A stretch of 64,000 nt of DNA from Clitopilus passeckerianus (Eukaryota; Basidiomycota; Agaricomycetes; Agaricales; Entolomataceae): NCBI GenBank assembly GCA_944990035.1, contig CALYLX010000019.1, positions 1-64,000 on the forward strand, in the 5' to 3' direction. Shown here piece by piece: positions 23,394 to 35,516 of this stretch (position 1 is the stretch's first letter; each line of letters starts with the position of its first letter). The position numbers and the translations under genes are program-made. The notes below the pieces were generated by a model. The model ran no database searches. It saw only the letters and a list, made by a program, of their open reading frames with translations, and was not told the DNA's origin.

Positions 23394-25456
23394 ATGTCGA
23401 CTGCAGCTGCATATACCTCGATATCCAATAGGGTACCTCAGAACTTCTATCGTCCTCAAGGATATCCGCCACAGCCGCCTCCTCCAAGGCCCGTCGTGGA
23501 TGTTCGAGATGATTACGAACGTGAGTTAGCGACCATTCAGTGCACTTGCAATGATCGAATGAACCACTCCGACAGGATGGTACACCGAAACAATACCCAG
23601 CAACAGAATGGCCCTATCTCTGCGCTCTGGCATTTTGTCAGAGGTAGGATGGGGGCTGGAGCGTCTCTGCCGCTTATGCCAGAATGAACAGTTTCAGTTC
23701 TCCAGCATACCTGGGTTGATTGACGGCTTATTCGACTGGCCTGAATGGTACATCACTGAAGGTTACATGGCATGCGCGGAATCAAGCGCCTTCTTTTCTC
23801 TACCCAAAGATCTCGCAAAGAAACGGCGTTTCGCTCTGGAGTCATTATTCATTCTACGGAATGCGTCGTTCTTGGACGCCAACGCGTCAGAGCTTCTGAG
23901 GCATTCTCATACCATGCCTTTGATAATGGATTCACTTCAGCAACTGCAGACAGACAAGGATGAAGATGCAGAATTCCTCTTGCATATTCTCGACATATAC
24001 CATATCGTTGCGACGAGGCCAATTACACCTTCTACCCCAGCGCATATGAACCCTCTCCCCGTTCTACAGAAGATTGCCTCAACGTCCTCGAACAGGTCTT
24101 TGATTATTGCAGCTTTAACAGCTCTGGTTTCGACATACCAAAATCCAACGAATGCCTTCAACCTATCCACCGACGACCCCGCTCTCATCGCTGCCATTCG
24201 GTACCTACCCCTTCTTGTGGACAAGCCCATGATAGAAGCCTGTCTCAACTTTCTCTTCATTCATATTTCGCACATGACAATGGCGAAGGCATTCATGCTT
24301 CGCCCAGAGATGCCTAGCGTACTGAAACTCCTGGTAAACGTGCTGCTGAATGAACAAGTACACCTCGAGGAGAAGGTCGCTGTCGACGTTACTGGGCCAG
24401 TGTATACTGTACCTTCTACCACAGTGGAGACCCGTGATCATGACCTTACGAAGGAGGAGCTGGATAACTTGTTGCCCAGGTCTGAGCCTCAGAGATGTTA
24501 TGACTGGTGAGCACTTTCTAGAAGACTGGATGATAGCCTTTTGAACGTTTGTTGATAGGATGAAAACAATGTTTGTTGCAAAAGCAGATGGGGAGCTTAC
24601 CCAAGTCGAGTTCTGGAACCTTTACAAGGACGTCTTTGCGCCTTACCAGGAGCAACACCCTCTCTTGGTCGCCTCCGACGTGATTAAGAATGTCAATACT
24701 GTCTTCCCGCAAGCTCAGGCTATGGTTCTACCTGGACCTGTTCAACGCTTCATCGTTCGTGGAGTCGACAGGCGAAAGGACATGATCACGAACGAGAGGT
24801 TTAAATGCAAGTGGGACCGAGGGGTCTGCAATAACAACGAACATACCACTCCGGGAGAACTCTATGAGCACATCCTAGAACACATAAATAACGCCGAGGA
24901 GGCGGATTGCCTATGGTCAACATGTTCAACGCAACCTAGCTCAAAGCCGCACCTCCGAGCCCATGTTTTAACGCATTTATCGAGTCTGCAACCACCTTCC
25001 AAGCATCCATCGCAGAGCGACACGATTACACTGCCAGCAGAGAATGCTCCCTACCCCACAGGGCAGCCAACTCTTCGCCCCGTGCCACCTTCTCGCAGCA
25101 CCATCATAACATACAACCAACCAGTACTTGATCCTCCTTCAAGTGCGCTCACTGCACTATTATGCATAAGGATCATCTTCCGAACGGCATTTGCATCAGC
25201 AGAGGCGGCCCCTCGTGCTGATGCAGAACACTTCGGCTTTCCTGGTGTTGTGGAGGAACAGGATGATCAGGAAATGGCTGATACCCTAGCAGAGGATAGT
25301 GAGAAGGAGGGCATGCGACGCGGCCGAAAAGCTTTCGTAGGGGTAAGAAGGTTGTTGGAAGGAGTGAGGCTTCGAGACGAGGTCCTCATGGGTTGGGTCG
25401 GCGAGATGGTCGATGCTGGGATATCAGGCACCCAGAGAACTTCGGTCGCTGCTTGA
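23394..25456 (+). CDS. RSC9-like subunit of an RSC/SWI-SNF chromatin remodeling complex
   Basis: Exons 23394-23520, 23576-24506 and 24559-25456 encode about 651 residues. A Pro-rich N terminus leads into ERWYTETIPSNRMALSLRSG and LERLCRLCQNEQF, a helical repeat region typical of Rsc9/ARID2-like proteins. After the second intron MKTMFVAKADGELTQVEFWN resembles the RFX-like winged region. Two Cys/His units follow at about 434-500 (CKWDRGVC...LYEHILEHI and CLWSTC...HLRAHVLTHL), a likely tandem zinc finger. Rsc9 lacks enzymatic activity and helps target the remodeler. I do not see an ARID domain, which fits Rsc9 rather than animal ARID2. It follows RRP1 on the same strand after 154 bp. Confidence 0.8.
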
Positions 25457-25630
25457 AGAATTGTAAACCAGGTCTTTTTGTAATTGGTATATTATTGTGA
25501 ACCCCTTTTCGCGTTCGCGTTTTGTGGCCAACGCTGTGTCGAAGATCTGCCGAGCACTTGGCCGAGCTGATCATTGTCACGAAGCTGTCGTGGCCTTCCC
25601 TTTTGGGACTTGGCTTCGACCTTGATCTCA

Positions 25631-28189
25631 ATGAACTCTCCTGGCTCTTTTCAAGTCACCTCAAAATATGTCGGCATCTATTCTAAGCTGTTGCGGGGGC
25701 TCAGTCCAAAACAGATAGCACCGCAGGAAACAGAAGATCAGTTCTTTGGCAATCTGCTAGATCTTGACATCAAACGCGAGTTTCTACAAGAAGAACTGGG
25801 GAAACTGAGCAAGGATGCTTGTCTAGGCCCATTGAAGGTTCTTTCGGACTCTTCATTTCTGGCTCTAGCTGGCCTGACTCGCGTTCTAGTAGCCTCTTTT
25901 CAACCAAATGGTCAAACAATGCATATCCTACGCCAACAATGCTCCGTATCAGGATGTCAAGAAGGAGCACGCGCTAGAGACACTCAGGATTCTTTCTCGT
26001 CATTTATTCGCCAAAAATCCCAGTGGATGGGAGGCAATGGAGATCTTTGCCGGAGGCGCGAACGAGAGCGATACGATCTTCATGGTGAGTGGGTTGCGTA
26101 GTATTCTGTGCATAGATTAATACTCATCGCGACGAACGCAAGACCTTCACAGAGCTTATTTATACCCTTGTCGCTGACGAGGCTGCGCCAGGTACGCAGC
26201 CATACCTGCCACTCCTGCTTGATTTTATCAGCTGACATTTGAGTAGTTGTTGTTCGTCAACAAGCACTACGATTAGGTCTTGCCTTTATGTGCGCCAACG
26301 GGCAGCTCAGCCCAGGTGCATATCTTCTCCGCCGGGATCTATTTCCATCCCTAGCTGCTGTTCGTGTACTTCGTTCTGCTTCGCTCTTTTCTAAACCGTC
26401 ATCTCAGTTTATCAAATCTCCTGCTACGGAAGGCTCCAGTGCAGAGGCCATCCTATTTATCGCCATCCTTGCGAACTTCCACAAATCAGACGCAGCAAGA
26501 TTGAATCCTTATCTAAAATGTATCAAGAACACTACAGACCGCTTACTTGTGAGGAAGATATTCCAAGGTTCCTATGAATCTCTTGAACAGTCCATTAGGT
26601 AGGAATTCAGATCTCTCTGTTCAACCACTTTGCTCAAGCAATGTCGGTATGATAGAACGTACCAAAAAATATCCGACGATACCCTAAAACAGCCAAATTT
26701 GGCTTCAACTATTGGTTCCTTCGTCACCTCCTTCAAGGCACCTCGAGCCATAACAGCCTTCACTAATTCGGACCCGCCGCGAGAACTCTTCAAATCGATG
26801 TAAGCAAGCAAGCATCGAGATATTTTGACTTGGAAAAGCGCTAAAATGTTTCGCATCTTTTTCAGGCCTCCAGAAAGCAGTGTTCTGCTACTACCTATTT
26901 TTGAGTTCCTTCGTTCAAACTTGCTTTTCAAGGAGGCTTCGCTTCACAGTACCTCAGATCAGTCCACCAAAGACAAGGCCCCACCCCCACTGCCATTCAG
27001 CGTTATCACCCTATCGTCTTATCTACTTACTCATGCTTCGTCAACTTCGTCGCCCCGGTCTCTTGCTTATGCGAACCTAGCATTGCACATTATCTTCACT
27101 TTGATCGACGATGATGAGACGCTGGAAGCATACTGTGAACCCATGGTGAAAAGCATTCATATCTGCCGCCAGGTCAGAACTCACTTGCTTTGTATTTATC
27201 CAACCATTGACGGCTGTAAAGCGACTACCGGTGTTACCAGTTCCGCCGGCCAAACGCCCGCCGATCTGCGCAATTCTTGACTGCTGCGTACTATGGCTTA
27301 GACATAATCTTCACAAACAGATACAGGTCTACTCTTATTTGTACGTTCTCATCGTTGGCTTTGTCAGGGCATCATGCTAACGGGACTGAAGTTATTGCAT
27401 CCAAATATGTTATCGGATACTCTGGTTCCTTCAAACGAAACGTATAAGGCTTGGTCAGTTCTTATACTTCCCTGGCGGCTGCTGAGCCTGAACTGCATGT
27501 CCTAGACTACGAGTGGAACGAGTTGTGGGTTGCCCTACTCGGACTGTGCAATTTCCTTGCAACGAAGCTCGATAGCCTCACGACTACAGGAGGCATTGAG
27601 CAGATACTTCGGGAGGTGTGTTCTCTTTTGGGCTATCCGCTGTCACCACTCAACAGCGAATATGCAGACCATTTCACTCCTGTTCTTGGCCATTACTAGA
27701 TGCGAGGTTTATCTACCAACACCCACAGCTGTTCACGAGTTTATAGTAAGCTCCTTGTCTCCGACGTCGCAATGATAACGCTAAAGAATTGAACAGTATG
27801 AACTTGTCCGGTCCTACTCTGTTTTGAAACAACAAGTCGACATCTTAAAGTCCTTGACCTTACCTCAGTACAGCACTAGTTCTCGGACGGATGACCGCGC
27901 AATGAAAGCTCTGGTCGCCGTTCTGGATATCGTTGGATTCTATGAAGCAAAGATCGGCCAAGCTGGTGGCAAAACAGCCAAGGAAGCGCTACAAATTGTC
28001 GCTCGAGAGCTCGAGGCGAATGGACTACACACAGCCGATAACATTTCATTTACGATCGAGAATCCGTGAGTATTCCGACCGTTTTAGGCGGAACACCGTT
28101 GACGGAATTCCGAAAATAGGCGTAGATCCGAAGACGTTCTCGGCTTTGCCAGATTTGGATGCATGGATGGGCTTAGCCTACTGACATAA
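25631..28189 (+). CDS. Armadillo-like helical protein, ARMH3 (C10orf76) / DUF1741 family
   Basis: Twelve exons (25631-25837, 25893-26084, 26143-26191, 26247-26598, 26656-26799, 26866-27172, 27222-27340, 27392-27453, 27506-27619, 27657-27745, 27797-28065, 28120-28189) encode about 657 residues, all in closed phase. The protein is helical throughout: SKYVGIYSKLLRGLSP near the start, VVVRQQALRLGLAFMCANGQ, PICAILDCCVLWLRHNLHKQ, RIRLDYEWNELWVALLGLCN and VYLPTPTAVHEFIYELVRSY. This order and the WLRHNLHK and YELVR blocks match the DUF1741 family. Human ARMH3 binds GBF1 and PI4KB at the Golgi; a Golgi role here is inference. Some small exons (49, 62 and 70 nt) rest on phase and conservation only. Confidence 0.75.
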
Positions 28190-28518
28190 TATGATGTCAC
28201 AGAAAAAGATTTTGTCCCTCGAGAGTTCAAGAGTCAAGAGGCGCTCGATTGATCGACAACTCTCAATTCCTGGAATGTTCTCTTCATTGTCGGACACCAC
28301 GAGCAAGTATGTTTGAACGTTGGAGGCCATTAGAAAGGTAGTGCACATGTATATTCTTGTTCAGCAATCGTAACATGCTGTTATCTCGAATGTCGGATAT
28401 GGCTCGACTCTTTACTCGGTGAATGGGCGCGGTATACATTTTCTCGTGATAGAGCTCGACTTCGTCCTTGACCTCCACACACTTTTCCCTCTTCATCTGC
28501 TCTCACAGCGAGCTCACC
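28190..28518. other. Intergenic region before the glycine decarboxylase gene
   Basis: About 330 bp between two genes on the same strand. It should contain the ARMH3-like gene's 3' UTR and the promoter of the glycine decarboxylase gene. No open frame of note, repeat or clear TATA box is visible. Confidence 0.5.
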
Positions 28519-31500
28519 ATGGCCGTGTCTCTCCGCCATGCTTCACGACTAGCACGACCTGGTTTGTGGCGACAAGCCCGCTTACGGGGCTTGGCTACTT
28601 TGCATCCACAAACCTCTATCTTCAAGCCTATGGACACCTTCTCTGAGCGTCACATCGGTCCAGACGACAAGGAGGCAGCTTTCATGCTTTCCAAGCTTGG
28701 TTATAATACTATGGACGCTTTCATTGAGGAGACTGTTCCTCCCAAAATCCGTATTCCTACCAATTCGGTAGATAACGAATCCATACCCGCTTTCAGCGAG
28801 TCTCAATTAAATGCGAGAGCGAAGGAATTGGGAGCCTTGAACAAGCCATACAAGAGCTACATTGGGATGGGCTACCACTCAGCCGTCGTGCCCCCTGTTA
28901 TTTTGCGAAACGTACATTTACACGTCAGTTCCGTTCAATTTCCATAGCTCATTACACCCTAGATCATGGAAAACCCCGCCTGGTATACCCCTTACACACC
29001 GTATCAGCCGGAAATTGCTCAAGGTGAATTGATTGATCAATGAAATATGGTACAGTGACCTTACGAGCGCTCAACAGGTCGTTTGGAATCCCTCGTTAAT
29101 TTCCAAACAATGGTCATGTCTCTCACTGCCATGGACATTGCCAATGCGTCGCTACTGGATGAAGCTACTGCGGCTGCAGAAGGCATGGTGATGGCGTTCT
29201 CGCACGTGTCCCAAAAGAAGAAGACATTCCTCGTCGACCCTGCCGTCTTACCTCAGACGCTGTCAGTTCTCCAGCTTCGCGCTAAAGGATTCGGCATCAA
29301 CCTTGTCGTCCGTGATATACCAAGTGCATTGGAAGATTCCCAGATTGCGTCGGATGTATGCGGCGTCCTGGTGCAATATCCTGACGTCAATGGCAACATC
29401 AGAGATTTTGGGGCGCTCACTGAACAAGTTCATTCCTTGGGTGGTCTGGTAGTCTGTGCTACCGACTTACTGGCATTGGCATTGATCAAACCTCCCGGCG
29501 AATGGGGTGCAGATATTGTCCTAGGCAATTCTGCTCGGTTCGGAGTCCCAGCTGGTTACGGCGGGCCACATGCTGCTTTCTTCGCAGTCACAGACAAGCT
29601 CAAGAGGAAAATGCCCGGTCGTCTGATTGGTCGAAGTCGCGATGTAACCGGTCAACCTGCTTATCGTCTCTCCCTCCAGAGTCAGTATACTTTACATGGC
29701 GCACTTTTCTATTTGCTGATCCATCCTGCAGCCCGAGAACAACATATCCGACGTGAGAAGGCTACTAGTAATATATGCACCAGTCAAGCTTTACTTGCCA
29801 ACATGGCCGCCATGTACGCAGTGTATCATGGGCCCGAGGGCATCAAGCGTATCGCCACCAAGGTCCATGGTTTCACGCAAGTCCTCAAATCGTCACTGGA
29901 ATCCTTCGGATATGTCATCGAGAATGACACCTTCTTCGACACCCTAACGATCAACACAAATTCTGTCGTACCCTCAGACGCAATTCACGCCGCAGCCTCA
30001 AGCGCTGGCATCAATCTACGTACCGTTGACGATCAGCGAGTTGGTGTGACATTAGACGAAAGTGTTACAACCGATGATCTCGTTGGACTGATCAATGTAT
30101 TCGCATCCGCCGCATCTGCTTCCAAGGTTTCCGCCAAAGACCTTCAAGAGCCAGCACTTTCCGTCGACTCACCTTTCACTCGTACTTCGGAGTATTTGCC
30201 TCACCCAGTCTTTAACAAACACCATTCGGAAACCGAGCTGCTTCGTTATATCCACCATTTGGCATCCAAGGATCTCGGCCTCGTGCACAGCATGATACCC
30301 CTTGGGAGCTGCACCATGAAACTGAACAGCACGAGCAGCATGATCCCTGTCACATGGCCCGAGTTCAGCGCCGTTCATCCCTTCGCTCCCTTCGACCAAG
30401 TCAAAGGTTATCACACTGTGATCAAGGAACTTGAGGAAGACCTCGCCAAGGTTACTGGCTTTGCTGCTGCCACCGTGCAACCCAATTCTGGCGCTGCTGG
30501 AGAATATGCAGGTCTGTGCGTCATCCGCGCTTACCACGAGTCTCGTGGAGAAGGACAACGCAACGTTTGCCTGATTCCGTTGAGTGCCCATGGAACAAAC
30601 CCCGCTGTGAGTGTGTGCGTCTCCACTTGCTGAGGTTTCGCTGAATCAGCTATTCTAGTCTGCTGTCATGGCCGGCATGAAAGTTGTTCCCGTCAAGGTC
30701 CACGTAGATGGAAATCTCGACCTGGCTGACCTTAAAGCAAAGGCTGAAAAGCACAAGGATATGCTTGCAGCATTTATGGTTGGTTGGATCTTTCACATTG
30801 CACAATCTGTTACTTACATGATTTCAGATTACCTATCCCTCTACCTTTGGGGTTTTCGAGTCGGGCATCCAGGAGGTAAAGACCATCAAATACACGGTTG
30901 ATCAAATCTCTAACTCCCATCTCTGCTAGGCTTGCAGAATCATTCACAACAATGGCGGCCAGGTTTATCTCGACGGTGCAAATCTCAACGCACAAATTGG
31001 ACTCACCAACCCTGCTACGTGCGGTGGGGACGTTTGTCACTTGAACCTGCACAAGACATTCTCCATGTAAGGTCTTTTGTCTTTGTACCTTATTCATAAG
31101 AAGCTCATGCGAACGCTAGTCCCCATGGAGGCGGTGGTCCTGGAGTTGGGTAAGAAACACACTTGCACACAGAGTTACTGGTACTCAACCCACTCGACAG
31201 GCCAATTTGCGTGGCTAAACACCTTGTTCCATTCTTGCCCAAGCATCATATCCTTCCGGAAGCACCATCCACTGCAATCGAACCTGTCGCCGCTGCACCT
31301 TGGGGCAGTGCTTCAATCGCTCTCATCTCTTGGGCTTATGTCAAGATGCTGGGAGGCAAGGGGCTCAACGACTCCTCGAAGATTGCCCTACTTAACGCCA
31401 ATTACATGGCCAGCCGGCTTTTGAGCCACTACACTTTGAGATACAAGAACGAAAATGGCAGGGTTGCTCACGAACTGTTGATCGATCTCGCCGAGTTCCA

Positions 31501-32129
31501 AAAATCTGCTGGTTTGAAGGTCAATGATTTTGCTAAGCGTCTACAGGTTAGTCATCCCTCGTTCTTTTTCCAAGCCCCCCTGACATGTGTACTAGGATTA
31601 TGGTTTCCACCCTCCTACATGTTCGTGGCCTACGCCAACTTGTATGCTTATCGAACCAACGGAATCAGAGACTTTGGAGGAGCTTGATCGGTATGTTCTC
31701 ATGAACCTCATGCGGAATTTCTTCTTACCAGTATCTGTCTCTAGCTTCTGCGATGCCATGATCCAAATTCGCAAGGAGGTTGAAGATATCGTATCTGGGC
31801 AACAACCCAAGGGTAACAATGTTCTCACCAATGCACCTCACCCAATGCATGTCATTGCATCTTCAGAATGGGACAAGTATGTCAACCCCCACAATCAGTT
31901 CAAAAATTCTTTCTTATTGCTATCCCTAGGCCATACTCTCGCGAAACTGCTGCTTATCCTCTGTCTTACCTCCGTGAGAAGAAGTTCTGGCCCACTGTCT
32001 CCAGGATTGATGACGGTATGTTCGCCTACTCTCTGTCGATAGAAGTATCATGCTCACATTTGCTTAGCATACGGAGATTTGAACCTTGTGTGTGACTGCC
32101 CTTCGGTGGAGGAGCTTGCCTCAGCATGA
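28519..32129 (+). CDS. GCV2: Glycine dehydrogenase (decarboxylating), P-protein of the glycine cleavage system
   Basis: Twelve exons (28519-28911, 28963-29023, 29078-30606, 30659-30778, 30828-30875, 30930-31066, 31120-31149, 31201-31546, 31596-31690, 31745-31876, 31930-32015, 32068-32129) encode about 1012 residues, the normal length. The N terminus ([15 protein letters not shown]) is a likely mitochondrial targeting peptide. Family landmarks run in order: [37 protein letters not shown], a first PLP-like half, then [34 protein letters not shown], and the cofactor lysine (about Lys759) in [20 protein letters not shown]. It decarboxylates glycine and passes the aminomethyl group to H-protein lipoamide, feeding mitochondrial one-carbon units. 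The last exons ([19 protein letters not shown]) match the usual C terminus. Confidence 0.97.
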
Positions 32130-32374
32130 GAGATCTCATATTCATACACGGACCCATGGCACTCGTAGAACCTCCATACATCATGGGCTTTCTATTCCCC
32201 TAGACGGCTTACCCGGCCAGCGTTTTGTTCAACCACACGCCTGCATTTGTATTTTACGCATTTTGTCGCACACACTGCTTTCCACGTTTTCATCTGGGTT
32301 CTAGGTCATTATGGAGATATTTTAGAACAAATAATATATCGACTAGATTGTTATTTCACTGCATGGTTTGAGTC

Positions 32375-34630
32375 CTATGGTGTCCGCATGTTCTCTGGTA
32401 GACTGTTCCAAAGGTCGGGAACATGATGTTGAAGCCTTTCGGAAGTTGCGTTATAATGACCATCTCGTTTGGCAAACTTGACGAGGATTTTGAGAGATTC
32501 CACGTCTGGTTCAACGATGACATTATTTTTGCCCATCTCTAGGCATACAATTCGGAGGGCATCGTTCAGCCTGCCCAGCCGACACAAGCATTCAAGCCAT
32601 GTGTTCCAGTTATGGAGATTGAAGGAGAATTGGTCTTTGAAGAGTTGCGAAGTGACCTTTTTGGCAATTTGCCAGGCATTCGCATAACCGCAAGCATCCA
32701 GGATGATGCTGACGCTGACATGATCAAATCTGCCAGAAAGATACATGGTCTCCCAAACTCTATATGCGTCTCCAAAACAGTTCAGCCGTTGATACGTGTC
32801 CATAAGCTGGTTCCACAATTGTGCATCGGGGGATACGGCCGCGTCTAGCGTCAAGAAGTCGTGGGTTCGACGTGTGGTCATTACGAGGTTATCCCGCATG
32901 TCCTGCCATAGCTGTTTGTTGGTTCGTTTGAGCTCGTCGGCAACCAATGCCACCTGTTTAAGTAGGATGGTGTAAACTTCTGGCGTGATTTCAAGACCGG
33001 TTTTGCGCATGTCTGTGACGATTGCAAAATAATCTTTGAGGGAGGGGATAGTTGGGGTGCCGCTTGGGCGTAATTTGCAGAAGGCATTAAGGACGATGGC
33101 GTAACCCCGTTCGTCCAGAGATGAACGTAAGGAATAGTAGACGTCTAGCGCGTCCTTCATGGATGGGGCGCACTTCATCAGCATCACGATGGCCGAGCTG
33201 GCTGTATAACTATCCTGGGTAGTCACTCCACGCGCCTCCATGTCATCGAGAATTTCTTGTGCTATCGGGAAGTACTTTTGCGGGTTCGGTGAGGCTGATA
33301 GACCCCGCAAAAGGTTGTGGTAGATGCTAGCGTCGGGACCGTCAGTATGCTGGTCATAGTGAACCTTTTTCTCGGCAACCACTATCGGCGTAGCACCTTG
33401 TAGATCACGGTAGAGGGATAGGGCAATGTCGAGGGGGTTTGCAATCGAGTGAGGCGCGGATCCCATACATAGCGCTCTGACGAGTGGATCAATCAGGCCA
33501 GCGTCGGGTGGCACACTGGCGGCTTTAGAGTCTTTGTACAGCGCCAATGCTTCCTCTATCTTGCCCGCCCTAATGTTATTGCTGATAATTATTGACCATT
33601 GGTCGACGGTTGGAATGATACCAAAATTGGCTTGCACCGTGGAAAGATCGTCTTTCTTGAGCGAGTAACGAAGGAGAGCGCGGAGTGAGGAAGGGGGCGG
33701 TTTCTCTCCCTTGAGCTGGGCTTTGAGAAATGCGATGGCTCGGTGGAGGCCTTCCTTGTGGGCGGCATTTGCCAGCCTCAAGTTAAATCGAAGTGTCTGC
33801 GTAACCTCGGCCGAGTGCTCCTCAAATCGTGAGCGATACGTCTCTTTGACCGCATGGCCTTCGGGAACCAGTCCTACCGAGCTGAAGCACTCGTAAAGGA
33901 AAGCTTCAATCTTGGCATCGAAGGGAAGGTTCTCAAGTCTCATATCATCCATGTGATGCGTGAAGAAATTGATGTCTGGAGCCTTTCCGTTCTCGACCTC
34001 TTTCCATCGAGTTCGAAGCACATACATGTAGGTTTCGTTTGACGGGGGACATCCGGCGCTCCGCATGTTCTTCACGAAATGGCGGATTGACTTCAGGGAT
34101 TCGACGCCTACAAAGGCCTCAAGGACGAGGTGAAACTGGTCCAATACTGGTGAAATGTGACCTGGTTTCTTTGGCATGTCCCGAAGCCAAAGTGAAGCTT
34201 TCTGTAGACTTCCTGTCCTGATGAGCCCGCGAAGGATTGTAGTGTGGACTTCAGCATTGGGGGTAATGCCGAAAACTGGTTGTAAATCAGCCAGGATGTC
34301 GTTGATACGTTGCATCTCAGCTGGTCCACCGGACGAGGCCAGCACCTCAAGGAGATTGAGAATGTCGGGGTGGTTTAATGGAGATGTACGTTTGCTGCTG
34401 GAGGGAGCTCCAGTTTCCTTGAGCTGGGCAACCAGAGCAGGATATGAGATGTGTATTGCTGTGATGTTCTTGGACCGAACATTCTCAAGTAGAGATTTTC
34501 TCAGACTTGGAAGGTCCTGATAGGTCGACAAGAATCTGTGGTGGGCTAAGACTCGCGACGCTGGTCTTCGGGTTGCGACCTGTAGTGAACGGAGGGTTCC
34601 GAGTCGAAATGGACGCATGCTGAGTGACAT
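32375..34630 (-). CDS. Mitochondrial pentatricopeptide-repeat-like protein
   Basis: A single open frame of 751 codons without introns. The first 40 residues (RPFRLGTLRSLQVATRRP, no acidic residue before residue 39) form a plausible mitochondrial presequence. The rest is a series of paired helices of PPR type, for example AEVHTTILRGLIRTGSLQKA, DASIYHNLLRGLSASPNPQ, DAQLWNQLMDTYQRLNCFGD and HNWNTWLECLCRLGRLNDAL, each about 35 residues long. Such proteins bind organellar RNA and act in transcript stability, processing or translation. I cannot tell which target. The lack of introns is unusual in this window, though common for PPR genes. It is tail-to-tail with GCV2 and head-to-head with SEC61 gamma. 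Confidence 0.82.
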   Translation of the reverse strand: MSLSMRPFRLGTLRSLQVATRRPASRVLAHHRFLSTYQDLPSLRKSLLENVRSKNITAIHISYPALVAQLKETGAPSSSKRTSPLNHPDILNLLEVLASSGGPAEMQRINDILADLQPVFGITPNAEVHTTILRGLIRTGSLQKASLWLRDMPKKPGHISPVLDQFHLVLEAFVGVESLKSIRHFVKNMRSAGCPPSNETYMYVLRTRWKEVENGKAPDINFFTHHMDDMRLENLPFDAKIEAFLYECFSSVGLVPEGHAVKETYRSRFEEHSAEVTQTLRFNLRLANAAHKEGLHRAIAFLKAQLKGEKPPPSSLRALLRYSLKKDDLSTVQANFGIIPTVDQWSIIISNNIRAGKIEEALALYKDSKAASVPPDAGLIDPLVRALCMGSAPHSIANPLDIALSLYRDLQGATPIVVAEKKVHYDQHTDGPDASIYHNLLRGLSASPNPQKYFPIAQEILDDMEARGVTTQDSYTASSAIVMLMKCAPSMKDALDVYYSLRSSLDERGYAIVLNAFCKLRPSGTPTIPSLKDYFAIVTDMRKTGLEITPEVYTILLKQVALVADELKRTNKQLWQDMRDNLVMTTRRTHDFLTLDAAVSPDAQLWNQLMDTYQRLNCFGDAYRVWETMYLSGRFDHVSVSIILDACGYANAWQIAKKVTSQLFKDQFSFNLHNWNTWLECLCRLGRLNDALRIVCLEMGKNNVIVEPDVESLKILVKFAKRDGHYNATSERLQHHVPDLWNSLPENMRTP

Positions 34631-34856
34631 TCAGCACTACAAGAACCTGAATTCCTGTTAAAATAAGGCTTTACACAGTCGTTATCCTACTCACCGACGC
34701 CTCCAAAGTACAGACTTCCAAAATTTGTATTTTGGCCGGAAAGGAAATACGTCGGAGACGCGTGAAGACAGACCGTGGGAACTACACGTTGATCATAGTT
34801 CCAGCGCCAGCACGCCAAATTCCAGCTCATCCAAGTCTCTGTCCACTACTTTCATC

Positions 34857-35289
34857 ATGTCCGACAAATTGCGTGAATTCCTCGAAGTTCCCCAGCAGTT
34901 TGCTCGCGATGGCAACCAGGTGCGTAAACTGTTCAATGGTCTCAAGTCCCTCGACATGGCTAACGTGGCTTCATTACTAGTTCTTGACTCGTTGCACAAA
35001 ACCCTCAAAAACAGGTAGAACAACACCTCAAGCTCCGCGTTAATGCCTTACATATGTTTCTTTTAGAGTTCCTTCAGATCTGCAGGGCTGTTGCAATTGG
35101 ATTCGGTGTTATGGGATTCATTGGTTACTTCGTCAAACTCATCCACATCCCAATGTTCGTCCTTTTCACTTCATCTCCTCTGACACCATGCTAATATCTA
35201 CCTTTAGAAACAACATCCTTGTGTACGTCTCTTCTTTAGTTCGTTCAGATATTCATATGCTTATATCCTTCTGCAGCGGCGGTGCATAG
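34857..35289 (+). CDS. SSS1: SEC61 gamma subunit (Sss1) of the ER protein translocon
   Basis: Five short exons (34857-34919, 34981-35014, 35067-35154, 35208-35222, 35277-35289) encode 70 residues, the normal size. The sequence follows SecE/Sec61 gamma: an amphipathic N-terminal helix ([20 protein letters not shown]), [13 protein letters not shown], then one membrane span ([20 protein letters not shown]) ending IPINNILVGGA. The protein clamps the two halves of the Sec61 alpha channel in the ER membrane. Two of the exons are only 15 and 13 nt, and all introns are GT-AG. No contiguous open frame covers it, so it is easily missed. Confidence 0.95.
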
Positions 35290-35516
35290 ACTCCCTCATA
35301 CCTTATTCTCATTGTACCTTTATACTACTCGGAATCTACTGTCACTCCCTTGGATCCAATTTCATTCGTTCCAGCCCGAAGTTTCCTGTTCGTGCTCGCA
35401 ATATCTCTTCTACAGACCAAGTAAACACACGTCCCGAAACCATGGCTGCATTCGATGGTGTTTACGTATGCCAGAAATAAACCCACAACAACTCTGAGTC
35501 CATTCAAAGCCCTCTA

